From Collybia mongolica (lineage: Eukaryota > Basidiomycota > Agaricomycetes > Agaricales > Clitocybaceae): 64,000 nucleotides of DNA. Where the stretch lies: assembly GCA_013420905.1 (NCBI GenBank), contig JAAXNY010000011.1, positions 1,302,001-1,366,000 on the forward strand, read 5' to 3'. The notes under the pieces were generated by a model. The model ran no database searches. It worked only from the letters and a program-made list of their open reading frames with translations, and had not been told where the DNA came from. A program made the position numbers and the translations under genes. Position 1 is the stretch's first letter. Every line of letters starts with the position of its first letter. Positions 53,524-64,000 of this stretch are shown piece by piece.

Positions 53524-56500
53524 ATGGAACAAGAAATCATTAGCGACACTGCAGTGATCCCTCCTACCATGGCTGAAGTAGGTGGTTTGAGTGGAAAACA
53601 AAGAAGGGATTTAAGAGCATATTCCCTGAGTCACCCAGCCGTAGGGCATGTCTCTACAAACAAGTTGGATCTAGAGGAGTGTACTAAGTTGATTATATTC
53701 AACATTAATAGTGCAAGCCCCAAGGATATTTGGGATGAAATGCGACATATACTATCAACAGACATGTCGTCCAATATCGTTAAGATTCAGCGTGTCAATA
53801 ACACCGCCTAGCCCACGACCGAATACCTCTAGAATAGCTACCTGGAATGTGAATGGATTCCACAAGAAAAAGAACCAGGTTATCGACTTTATTAACGAGG
53901 AGGAAATTGCTATCTTAGCCCTACAAGAGACTCTTGTCTCTAGGGATAACTACGATATCTTAATTCCGGGGTACCTCTTGTACTCCAGGCCGCGGGAAGA
54001 GGGATTTAGAGGACAAGCCGTCTTGGTGGATAGTAGGCTTGCATCATATGAAGTCCCCCATGCCAAAAAGCATATTCTGCATGTCAAAGTAGCTGGTGTA
54101 TACAAGCTTGGGAAGCCTATTCATGTCTTCTCAATATACCTTCCGTCAGGAGGGTTGTTTAGGAAAGAGAGACGAGCTCTTATTGTCCGCCTCATAAACA
54201 CTTGTGATAGCATCTTTGAACAGGATCACTCTGCGATGATTGTCTGCCTGGGCGATTTCAACTGCTCAGACTCCTGGATCGACAACAGGTTCAGGAAACG
54301 AAACTTTAACACTCTCAGAAGGGCTGTGCCGGTTGGGTCACCAGAGTCGCGGTTCCCGTTAAGGGGTAAATCCGCTTCTCTCGACCATATGCTGACCAGC
54401 CCAGGGATGGACTTAGTTCTTGGACGACCTAGAGTCGAAAGATCCTATAATGCCAGTGACCACCGTCCACTGGTCGCACAACTGAAGGAGGTTTCCCCTG
54501 ATGTATTTGTACGACCAAATAAGACATTCAGAGTGGATAACAAGGTGACAAACTGGAAATCCGAGGATATTGTTTTCCACAATAGCTGGAGCATCTTTAC
54601 TGACCTACTGATTGATACTGCAGACAAACTGTCCGAAGCCGCAGTATTGCTATCAGAGACCGCTAAGACTGCCTGTACATCACAGGGTGCTTATAAGGAT
54701 TTAGGTCAGGAAACTAAAGAAGTTACCCCTCGTCACTTACAACAAAAACTTAAGAAGTATAAGGAATGCTCTAAGGCACTCTCCGTGGCGTTGGACCATG
54801 GAGGTACTGTCCCATCAGGTGTCAAAGAGAAATACCACAAAGCTCGTAAGGCCTATCAAAAAAGTAGGAGAGCCCACGAGCATCGGCAGAAGAATAAGTT
54901 GTATGCCCGAATCTCGGATGACTTCGTTATGCACAACCATAAAAACGTGTGGAGCCGTCTGAGAGCCCAGGTCGGAATAGGAATTCATGGCTCCAATCTG
55001 CCTCCCATAAAGGGTAGCGATGGAGTCCTAAGAACTGAAACGAACGAGATTCTAGAGGCCATTAAGGACCATTATAAGTCCCTGGCACAGGATGACCCCG
55101 AGGGGCTATCCAAGAATGAGGAACACTGGGCTAAAATTGATCTTGGAGAGGAGAAGCCTACCATCAAACAGCTGAACACTAAGCTGAAATGGCGTGAGGC
55201 ACTACTCGCGATCAGGGGAATGAATCGTAACACATCCCCTGGTAAGGACGTTATGCATGTTAACGTTCTCAAGGCCATGGTGAAGGAAGAATGTATCGTG
55301 CAGCTAAGCCAGGAGAATCCAGGATTCAAACGACCGGATAACGTACGTATCGACCTACCTGAGCATGAACTGCCCGAGGAACCACTATCACCAATGGGCA
55401 AAGCACTCTTTAAGGTGCTTGAAGCAGTATGGGAATTGGAAGTAGTACCAGACCTATGGAATGAAGTTTACATAGTAAACTTGCTTAAGGGAGGGAAACT
55501 TGACCCAGAACTACTATCTAACTATTGTGGTATTAGTCTAATATCGTGCTCATTTAAAGTGCTATTAGCTATTATGGCCAACAGGCTATACGAAGGGGTC
55601 GAAAAGGCAAATTTGATCCATCCAGAGCAATCTGGGTTTAGGCAAAATGAAGAGGCAGTTGCCCAATTCATTGCAGTCGCCGAAATAGTGCGCCAAAGGC
55701 ATATCATAGGCAAGCCCACCTACAGGGTTTTTATTGATTTTAAGAAAGCTTTCGACAAGGTCCACCATGAAGCCTTGTACAGAGTCCTAAGACATCTTGG
55801 CATAAGAGGTAAATTCCTCAATATTATCAAGTTTATGTATGATCACTCAATCATGACTGTGCATGCGGGTGGCCACCTAGTGAATTCCTTCAACATGCTA
55901 AGAGGGAACCGCCAAGGGTGTCCACTATCCCCTTTACTATTCATCCTGTTTATGAACACAATACTCGAGGAGTCGCTCACTAAAGGCGTCTTGGTTCCCA
56001 TTACTGATGGCTCCCTCAAATGTAAGGCAGGAATGTATGCTGATGATGTTTTACTGCTGTCTGAAACTGCTGAAGATGCGGTTACCTCTACAAAACACGT
56101 CGAGACATGGGGAAAAATATGGGGTATGGAGTTGAACCTAGCCAAATGCGGTATTATAGCCTTCTCTGATGATGAGGCCCTGTTGGAAGTCCACAATAAT
56201 ACTATATACCGGATACCTGGAGGAGAAATCCCTAAGGTAGAAGAATACAAATATCTTGGAATCACGGTCAATAGGACCCTTGGTTTCTCGAGAGTCTTTG
56301 GCCAAGGTGTCGGAAGCATGGAATGACAATATGTAAGAGGTCAGGCTGAGAAAGGGCTTAAAGCCCTTGGTGCGCTCAAGCCCCTCTTATCCGACAGAAA
56401 CTGCCCTCTACCCCTTAAAGCTGCGTTACTTCGAAATCTCGTATTACCATTAATGGTATATGGATCAGAATTCGTGGCTTACAAGCAGGATCATGCACAC

Positions 56501-57244
56501 CCATTGCAGCGCGTAATGTGTATTGGTGCACAATGGGCAATTGGTATGCGTGACCCTTACTATAGTGAGGAAAAAGATGACGGCTTCTCATTGATGTATG
56601 AGCTTAATCTGCCTTGGGTCGAAGCTGAAATGGCACGACTCCGAGCACGGCTATGGTCTAAGCTCGAACATGAAGGTAATATGAAGACTTGGATCCAAAT
56701 ATTACACAATCATCCGTACAAGCATCAGAAGGATACTTGGGTGTCATTGAACCCGAAATGGTACAATAGACTGAAAACGGACCTTGGGAAGTGGTCACAC
56801 TGGTCTACAGACAAAGCTGGCTATCGCTGGACCGTTGATGGCTATATTGCCGAAAACAATCCCAACTGGAAACCAGTTGGCCCCCTGGATCTACCCGGGG
56901 GTAAGCGTAGACTCATACATGAAGATCAACCAACTAGGGAATGGGCAGCACGCGGTACAATGTATGAACTTCACAGCAGAAGTAACTCATACACATCAGA
57001 GTGGATTGAAGCTGCCAGACAGGAACTAGTCGGTGTAGACCAAGATGGATTTTATATAACCACTGACAATGGAGACGTCTTGTTAAATAGGACAGGCAGG
57101 CTATGGCTGCTTGACCCGGACTTCAACGACGAACGTCAGGCACAGTTACTAGGTAACAAAACGGGCAGGATGATCAAGATCTCTCAATGCAAGACCATGA
57201 GAGATGTTCACGACATCCTAGTAGAACACAAAATGACCAAGTGA
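53524..57244 (+). pseudogene. LINE ORF2: AP endonuclease-reverse transcriptase, lightly damaged
   Basis: It starts MEQEIISDTAV at 53524; at about 53800 the frame must shift by +1 to continue. Endonuclease: ATWNVNGF, ALQET, YLPSG, CLGDFNCSDSW, SLDHMLTS, NASDHRPL (all core motifs present). Reverse transcriptase: YCGISLI, SGFRQNE, FIDFKKAFDKV, RGNRQGCPLSPLLF, active site YADDVLLL, YKYLGITV. A TGA stops the frame at 56324-56326, but the alternate frame just before it (SLAKVSEAW) and the original frame after it (GQAEKGLKAL) look native, meaning two nearby one-base indels. Text continues to 57244. APE-type endonuclease plus RT places it in the Tad/L1-like group of LINEs. Confidence 0.85.
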
Positions 57245-57299
57245 GAAGACTCTGTCATGTCATTTATATGGTATGACCAGTGGTGTTTTGGGGCCCAAG

Positions 57300-57879
57300 G
57301 GACTTCCTTCGCTCGGCAATTTCGAGACCGGACTTGGCTGAGGGAGTATGATGGTTAGTTGCAATACGTACTGGCTGTTTCCCCGCGGTAGGGGATACAT
57401 ATGATAGAGCTGAAGCTCTAGGGCATAATCCAAATTTCGAGAGAGATAAATGCCCCCTATGCATGGATAATGTAGAAGCCGGGTTCGAGTGGGCCCACCT
57501 ATTGGTTAAGTGTGATCACAAGGTATGTAGGGAGTCTCGTATAAGAGATCTGCATGACCCAATTGTGAACATATCGCAACAAGTCTCTTGGGACCACCGA
57601 AAGATATTTGAACCAATGGATGTAAGCGGGGTGAGCGACGAGAATGTGACTCTAGGCGGAGTCGTCGCAATATTCCTCGTTGGTGGAGTAGTCCAAGAGC
57701 GTTGGGACTACCAATACCACCTAGGGTTTGGGCAGTGCGATCAGGTCACACCGGGGCTTGAAACGTATGGATATACCTACACTGCGTCATTCTTACAGAG
57801 TGTTTGCCCTCTCTATACGACCAGCATTGGGCTGGACACATATGGAGAAAACTTGTCAAAAGACGAGGACAAACTGTAA
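57300..57879 (+). pseudogene. LINE ORF2 C-terminal Cys-His domain, out of frame
   Basis: Frame 57463-57879 and the text just upstream (..DRAEALGHNPNFERDKCPLC..) carry a CPLC-x11-H-x6-C-type motif (CPLCMDNVEAGFEWAHLLVKC region, positions about 57454-57516) like the zinc-knuckle end of LINE ORF2. The link to 57244 needs one or more frameshifts. Confidence 0.6.
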
Positions 57880-58251
57880 GTAGCATCAAGCTTGCTTAAA
57901 CTCTTTGTAACTGGCGTTGACCCGCTGGAAGCATCAATAGAGTTATGGCTTGTCCCGACCACAACCCCTGGATTGTATTGTACCAGGGATTAAGGGTCAA
58001 TTGATTATTATTGATCGATGGGATACCGAAGAGTTGGTAATATTACACTCCCTGAGTGCATAAGTCTAAGCCCCCCGGGGTATAACAAGGATATCCTGCT
58101 TGCAACCTACAAGTAGTTCCTAACACCTAAAGAGGGTTCACTGGGTGAAAACCCCGTGTCGCCTACAGAGGGAGACCCCTGTATGGTGTCTGTTTCCAGA
58201 CCCCCCTGCGGACCAGACCCACCTAACGGTGGGCTTTGGGCAAGGTTCCGC

Positions 58252-58557
58252 CAATTTGTATACTTGAACTAGAGCTCTTAGAGCGCGGGGCCCATAACCT
58301 GTTAAAGGTGGAAGCCTAGAGCTGGAGTCCTGAGTAAGAAACTATATATTCACTAATATAAGTGAGTACTAACCTGGAGTCCTGAGTAAGAAACTGGGGA
58401 CTCCAGAATGAGCTACTCTACACCTATATACCTGTAGGAACAATAGTAGAGTACAATAAATCATGGAACAATGGAACAATAGAACAATAGAACAATAGAA
58501 CAATGAAAGAAGCGAAACAATACCAAGCTAAGCTATATATACAGGTCAATTCTAACA
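58252..58557 (-). repeat. copia F LTR with primer-binding stub
   Basis: LTR 58300-58557 (258 bp) in minus orientation with ~48 bp of primer-binding and leader sequence at 58252-58299; the rest of the element is gone. No TSD. It lies at the junction between the LINE 3' end and the DIRS relic. Confidence 0.85.
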
Positions 58558-58935
58558 ATTGGCAGTCCAATGGTCATGACATTGGCTGGCTCAAAACCTT
58601 AGCTGTCAAACTTGCTGCATTACTCTTAGCAAATCTCAGTTATTGTGACTCTCATCTCCTTCTGCAATCGGATAATCAAGGTGTGATTGGAGCATATGAC
58701 AAAGGTCGCAGTCGAAATTTTGAACAAATCTCTCCATCTGATGCACTGGAGTGACTACAGCTGTGGCTAACATATCACTGTCCCTCCTTTACGTACCATC
58801 TGATGTCAACCATGCAGATCCCATTTCTCAGGGGATCCTTGGACCTCACACAAACAAAATTCCTTCTCACATATTGTTACTTGATAAAATTGTCCCATAT
58901 TTCCTAGTTAACTTAACCTAGTAGAAACTTAAGAA
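58558..58935 (+). pseudogene. DIRS-element RNase H remnant
   Basis: WLKTLAVKLAALLLANLSYCDSHLLLQSDNQGVIGAYDKGRSRN is the RNase H core typical of DIRS retroelements, followed after a stop (58752-58754) by ..TYVPSDVNHADPISQGILGP. The RT part is missing upstream. Confidence 0.7.
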
Positions 58936-59029
58936 ACTCCTATGACATGTCTGACATTGACCCCTTTTCAGCCCTGTCCCCTATTATCCTTTTCTACAAT
59001 AACAAGTAGTTTAACCTTCTTTCTCTGCG

Positions 59030-60282
59030 TTGTTGATGAGCTCATTCAATTGCAGTGCATTTCTTGCAATAAATACTCAACACTATGTTGCTCCAACTAA
59101 AGTCCAAAAACCCAGAAAAGGGAACACTGTCAGTGTCTCTCCCCTCTGCCCACTGGTACCTGCAAAAATGTGCCTTTCACACTGGTCAACCCCATTTTCC
59201 CTGTGTCACAAATCTTCCAATAGCTCCTTATTCTCCCCCAAATCACACCAACACTTACTTGATGTTGCACTTGCAAGCCTGGCACCTAACACACATTCTA
59301 CATATACAGCTGGTTTACTTCATTTCTCACAGTTTTGTGACAAACACAACATTGACAAAGACCTACGAATGCCAGCATCAAGTAATCTGTTATCTATGTT
59401 CCTTGCTGAATCTGCAGCTGGATCCGTCTCATTGGACTGCACAAACAACTGGTTGGCAGGTTTGCATTTCTGGCACAACTTACATGGGGACCGTGGTATG
59501 GCATCACAGATCAGGTTGACACCCTCACAAAAGGGATCAAGAAACTCATACCATCTGATAGTAAACAACCTCCTTGCTCTCCTGTCACCATGGTTCACAT
59601 GTATGCACTATGTCAGGCACTCTCTTCCAGCAACTCAAAGGATGTTGCCATGCTTGTACTTGCTGAAGCAACTTTCTGGGGCACATGTTGCTTAGGCGAG
59701 ATGGTTCCGCTGTCTCTCCGAGCATTCGATCCTGCATATCATGTCATGAGGGGTGTTGCTGTCATTAGAGGTATATCACAGTGCCATGTACCATTTGTCA
59801 CATTCCACATCCCTTGGTCCAAAACAACAGGTTTTGAGGGTGCTGACATTAACCTGGTCTCACGCAATAACTTCAGTAATCCCACCCAATCCTTTTTATG
59901 GCATTGGCAGGTTAACTCATCTGTGCCCAATGATGCACCTCTTTTTGCATATGAAACCTTGGATGGTGGCTGGAATGTTTAGACCCAGGACTCCTTCCTA
60001 ACAACCTGCAACACTATCTGGTCAGCTGCTGGGCTCGAAATGCTGCATGGCCATTCATTTTGCATTGGCAATGCCACTGAACTGCTGCTCCAGGGCTTTG
60101 AACCTGCTATTGTGGCTCTTAAAGGATGCTGGAAATCTTAGGCTAGTTTCATGTGCTACTGGTGGAAAATCCAGGAGATTCTGCCTTCGTTCTTAAACAA
60201 AGATGATACCATGACACTACTTTGGCTCCAGGCTTCCTTTAATGCTTATGAGAACTCCAAAAACTTGTCTGTAAATAATTAA
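59030..60282 (+). pseudogene. DIRS tyrosine recombinase, decayed
   Basis: N-terminal SAM-like core-binding part: HLLDVALASLAPNTHSTYTAGLLHFSQFCDKHNI..NWLAGLHFWHN. A frameshift near 59490 leads into the catalytic part: VTMVHMYALCQALS, FWGTCCLGEMVPLS, VTFHIPWSKTTGFEGADI, APLFAYETLDGGW, then after a TAG (59980) GHSFCIGNATELLL and LKGCWKS*ASFMCYWWKI, ending at 60282. In relatives the active-site arginines sit in the WGxRRLGE and GHxFRIGGATE motifs; both read Cys here. Enzymatically dead. Confidence 0.75.
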
Positions 60283-60392
60283 CTGCCTTGACCCCTGTTA
60301 TCTCCCTTCCTGCACCTCTTTGGGTTGTCACCCTAACACAACCATTGTAAGCTGTGCTCTGGAGTGGTTGGTCTGTGTCAGGTCATTTGAAC
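60283..60392. other. DIRS 3' flank
   Basis: Non-coding; leads into the duplicated 107-bp block. Confidence 0.4.
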
Positions 60393-60727
60393 ACTCTCCA
60401 ATCTGCACTCAAGAGTTCCGGGGTCTCTCTGGCTCTTTCCCAAACCCAAAATAAAGTATATATTTTGGTCTGTCCCTAGTCGAGAAACACCTACAAAGCT
60501 GGAGGAGACATTGAAGAAGATATCCTGATCAGGTAAACAGCAGGATTGTGTAGCTAATGACAAGAAAAAACACAATAATGGCTTTGTTGTCATGGAGGAA
60601 AACAAGAATCAATTCTTCCCACTCTCCAATCTGGGCTCAAGAGTTCCGGGGTCTCCCTGGCTCTTTCCCAAACCCAAAATAAAGTATATATTTTGGTCTG
60701 TCCCTAGTCAAGAAACACCTACAAAGC
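60393..60727. repeat. 107-bp direct repeat pair
   Basis: 60393-60499 and 60621-60727 are ~96% alike (ACTCTCCAATCTG..CACCTACAAAGC), 121 bp apart. One of the few differences is CG versus CA. Confidence 0.85.
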
Positions 60728-61234
60728 CTATATTGTGGCAAATTCCTTTAGTATTATTGTTTGTTTGGCCAGATGTGTGGTGAAATGATATACAGACAGT
60801 TTTCATTTGTAATATGCAGCAAGGAAAATGATGTTGATGATGTTTAGAAGAATACGAACAAATATAAACACATACAAACATATTCATGAGGTACTACTTC
60901 ACTGTATCTAACACTAGCAATTTAAGTTACATCCATAGGCCTTGTTGTTGAGATATGCAATGATTTATATTGTAGGAACTTTGATGGTATTGTTTGTTTG
61001 GCTAGCTGTGTGGCAAAACTTGATGTTCATTTGGAAAATGCTTGTTGTGAGAGAGCTACTTTTGATCATGATGTATGATGGTGTACAAACAAATACAAAT
61101 ACATATAAATATACCAATTGGGTAGTCCTAGTAGTAGCAATTTGGATTGCATCCATAGGTCTTGTCATTGTGGAGATATGCAATATTTTGTATTGTGGGA
61201 AAAGTTTGACCCAAAGTGGAACAAGCCTCTTGTA
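60728..61234. repeat. diverged tandem duplication, ~237-bp period
   Basis: TATATTGTRG.. at 60729 recurs at 60966 together with TTGTTTGTTTGGC and a shared GTGTGGYRAAA word; GAGATATGCAAT recurs at 60950 and 61172. Possibly LTR sequence of the adjoining gypsy element. No gene. Confidence 0.5.
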
Positions 61235-61300
61235 ATCATGCTTATGTTTGGCAACTATGCTATTAGCTCTAACAGCATAGTTGACAAACATAAGCATGAT
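61235..61300. repeat. 27-bp inverted repeat (hairpin) with 12-nt loop
   Basis: Arms 61235-61261 and 61274-61300 pair with one mismatch (ATCATGCTTATGTTTG..); loop ATTAGCTCTAAC. It sits exactly where the gypsy polyprotein text ends. Confidence 0.85.
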
Positions 61301-61309
61301 TATCCTGAC

Positions 61310-63720
61310 AAAAATGTCATCTGGTAGTAAAATCCAGTCTTTGTTGTCTGTGCCTTTGCTGCTGATATAGTCTGATCTTCTTGATAAGGCATCAGACTGG
61401 ATCATTCATGTTCCAGGCATGTGTACCAGTTTCAGATCAAATTGTGACAAAAACAGGCTCCATCCTGCTTGTTGTTGGTTCAACTTCTGTGCTGTTCAGA
61501 AATATGTCAGGTTTTTGTGATCTGACAGAATTACTGTGTGGAATTGTAGTCCTTCAAGGTAGTGTCTCCATGTTTTCAAAGCTCAAATGATGCCAAGTAA
61601 TTCCCTATCATAGATTTCATAATTTTGTTCTTTTTTCCATGAATGAATGTGAAATGTATCCACATGGATGCCATTCTCCACTGTCATTCTGTTGTTGTAA
61701 TACTATGCCTGTGGCCCATTTCAAAGCATCTGATTCAATGTGGAATGGTTTGTCTTGTCTAGCATCATGAGAACAGGTGCTTTCAAGAACTTCTGTTTCA
61801 ATCCATCAAACACTTCTTGACATTCTTGGGTCCAATTCCATTTGATGTCCTTTCTTGTCAAATTTGTCAATGGTTTACTGAGTTCAGCATAGTGTCCAAT
61901 GAATTTTTGGTAGAAATTTGCAAATCCAAGGAATGATTGGACTTGTTTCACTGTTGTCAGGGCTGGCCAATCTGCAATTCCTACCAACTTGGTTAGTTCC
62001 ATACCTATTTTGTTTTCCTTGATGACTAATCCAAGGTATTCAAGTTCTGTGGCTTCAAATACACATTTGTCCAAATTCAGGTACAAGTCAAATTCCTTCA
62101 GTTTCCCTAGAACCTTCACAGTTTTCCTTTGTAGATCATCAATGTTGTCAGAGGAGATAAGAATGTCATCCATGTAGATCAGGATCCATCCTTCATCAAT
62201 CTTTACTGTGTAGGTGTTGTTCATCATGTTCTGGAATGTTGCTGGTGAATTGCATATGTAAGCCAAAAAACATAACAAGGGGTTTGAAGAGTCCCCTGTT
62301 TGTTTTGAATGCTGCTTTCCATTCATAGCCTTCTTTGATACAAATGTTGTTGTATCCCCCCCATCATAGGTCCAATTTCATGAAGTATTTTGCTCCTCTC
62401 AGTTTGCCAAGAAGCTCCCCTACAAGTGGTAAAGGGTATGCATTCTTTATCTTTCCTTCATTTAGTCTCCTATAATCTTGGGTTGGCCAAAGTTTTGCTG
62501 AATTTTTTTTTGATACAAAAAAAAAGATGATGCCTGTGAGGATTTCAATGGTCTGATGTATCCTTTTTGCAGGTTTTTGTTAATGAATTCATCCAGTTTT
62601 CCTTGTTCTGCCAGGCTGGTGGGATAAACCTTAAAATCCTTTGGGATGAAGTCAGGTTTCAGATCTATTGCATGGTTCCATGATTGTCATGTGGGCATTC
62701 TTTCCAATTTTGTTTTGTTGAATAATGACATGTATTTCTGATAAAATTCTGGTAATGTCTTCTTCAGCTTCTGATCTTTGATTTCTGCCTTGTGTTCCAG
62801 TTCCTGTGATATTGATGTCTTTGCCTTGATCTGTCAATTCCTAAAAGAATTGGTTGTCAATCTTCAAGGGGTTGATTCCTTGGGGTTTCTTCCAGGTATT
62901 CTTCCTGTATTTCTGTTACTGTTGCCTTGGTTTATTCCTGTGTTTGTCTAATCTGTTGGATTTCCATGTTCCTTCAGATTGCTTCCAATAGAACTCCTTT
63001 CTTGATGTTTGGTCTGAAGTCAAGTGTTCCTTTCTCCCAATCAATCTTGGGGTTGTGCCATTTCAACCATGGTAGTCTGAGGATAATGTTCTCCTTTCCT
63101 AATCTGCTAACTAATAGTTGGATTCTGATTTATTCATCTCCAATTCAAATCTTGGTCCATACATAGTCTGTGATGTTCCCTGATTTATTCTTTGTTCCAT
63201 CTATTTTTCTGACTGAGATTGACTTTCTCAGTGGGGTTGTCCTTATCTCATTTTCTTCAACAAATGTCTTGTTGATGAAAATTCCTCCAGCTCCACAACC
63301 AATAAGTCTGATTGCTTGGGTTTCAATGTTTTTCTGTTCTTCAATCATTGTAATTGGAATAGAAAGAGATTGTTGATTCATTTCTCCCAGAATTGCAGGT
63401 GATAGCATAACAGAATAAGTCTCAGCAGGTACTGACATCAATTCAGACTGCTGCTTTAAAAACCCTTGTCTTCCATGTTTTTGATGGTGATCTCCTTCTC
63501 TTCTTCATCTAATCCTGCCAAAAGGGATCAGATCTTTGCATAGGCATCTTTGCCCTTCATCAGTACTTTTGGTTCTTTCTTTTGTGGGGTCTGGGGAATA
63601 GAATTTCCAGCCCTATGGGCTGATGCTTGATGTCCTGCTTTGTGATATTTGAAGCATCATCCATGCTGTCAGCGATGCAACAATAACAGTCACTGCAGGA
63701 TATCAGAGAATATAAGAGTA
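61310..63720 (-). pseudogene. Ty3/gypsy pol relic (zinc knuckle, protease, RT, RNase H)
   Basis: From the right: a Cys/His-rich gag end (about 63600-63700), protease region (SVPAETYSVML..IRLIGCGAGGIFINKTF, 63150-63450), RT ([45 protein letters not shown], 61760-62330), and RNase H plus tether ([15 protein letters not shown].., YDRELLGII*ALKTWRHYLEG, LTYF*TAQKLN, VHMPGT*MIQSDALSRR, 61320-61760). The three starred TGAs (61583-61585, 61496-61498, 61406-61408) fall on conserved Arg. The protease Asp of the usual Asp-Ser/Cys-Gly is Gly. Several frameshifts occur between 62340 and 63150. Integrase absent. Confidence 0.8.
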
Positions 63721-64000
63721 TTTTTTTTTTTTTGGGTCAACATTTTATATACCAACTGTACCTAATACATGCGCTGGTCACTATGAGTAGTAATTGGAGG
63801 AGTGGGAAGGGGGGGCAGAAGACAAAGCGCTGCGGAGCTGGGATGCTTGCCTGACCAGGGTCGAACCAGCAAATGGAGCCAGAGCTCATTGTACACAGGC
63901 CGGAAAGGCCAATCTACACCAGGGGGTAGGCCCCCCACTGCAGTGCCCTGCAGCAGGTGGTGGCTTCAAGTCCACCAATTATCCAGGTTCACATGTTCGG
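63721..64000 (-). mobile_element. LINE/retroposon 3' end (third copy), continues past the window
   Basis: A T-run (63721-63733) followed by the inverse of the 3' end found at 20640-20698 and 34080-34157 (..GGGTCAACATTTTATATACC). The ~270 bp visible are 3' UTR. Confidence 0.9.

Larger units (their letters stand above)
51781..58250 (+). mobile_element. LINE (non-LTR retrotransposon) with ORF1 and endonuclease-RT ORF2
   Basis: ORF1 (51892-53066), ORF2 (53524-57244) and a C-terminal Cys-His piece (57463-57879) on one strand, followed by ~370 bp of 3' sequence. No A-tail or TSD is seen; the right end is cut by a copia LTR piece at 58252. The 5' end may continue in the inverted segment 46206-47083. 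It is CpG-rich and free of CGA-to-TGA decay; its damage is small indels. Confidence 0.85.

Overview
The window looks like a repeat-packed stretch of an agaricomycete-type basidiomycete genome. Short GT-AG introns (42-70 nt), a DUF1857 protein, a mushroom-type secreted protein and basidiomycete transposon families (CxC5/KDZ-type, Tad-like LINEs, DIRS, Ty1/copia, Ty3/gypsy, hAT) all point that way. Species is not determinable from the sequence. No bacterial features (operons, CRISPR) are present. Family names come from recognition of protein motifs, not from searches.

Layout. Positions 1-4.5 kb are the only ordinary gene island: three minus-strand, intron-containing host genes (5' part of a tuberin/Tsc2-like gene, a complete DUF1857 gene, a complete secreted cysteine-rich protein). 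From about 5.5 kb to the end almost everything is mobile DNA. In order: a 0.95-kb poly(A) retroposon split by a 6.0-kb Tnp2-type DNA transposon (5559-11569); one arm of a long-inverted-repeat element; a rearranged copia piece; a Ty3/gypsy element broken into two opposed halves (14.6-18.2 kb); a 1.7-kb poly(A) retroposon with a tRNA-like head (18997-20698); a 5.9-kb CxC5-type DNA transposon (20891-26784); a hAT transposase relic; a 4-kb element with ~0.9-kb inverted arms (29170-33127); a host- or transposon-derived gene broken by a LINE fragment; a copia fragment carrying a solo LTR; a 28S rDNA scrap (35625-35787); copia copy F-a (35793-46205) with an intact copia G nested in it (36074-41730); inverted sister copy F-b (47084-51775); a LINE (51.8-58.25 kb); a DIRS relic; a decayed gypsy element; and the poly(A) end of another LINE/retroposon at the right edge.

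How it fits together. Target-site duplications (TSDs) give a partial insertion order. Copia G (1464-codon polyprotein, LTRs identical by eye, TSD CCCTG) is the youngest and the only element here that looks able to encode everything it needs. F-a and F-b share one internal deletion removing most of the integrase, so they are non-autonomous. Their flanking 5-mers are swapped (CGAAC/GGTTC against GGTTC/CGAAC), which is what an inversion of the 878-bp segment between them would leave. The older elements are dying in one characteristic way: conserved arginine codons have become TGA or TGC, i.e. C-to-T change at CpG, repeatedly and in unrelated families. Copia G, F-a/F-b and the host genes do not show this.

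Limits. Exon borders were set by eye. Expected residues in decayed proteins rest on remembered family consensus. TE borders without a TSD are approximate.
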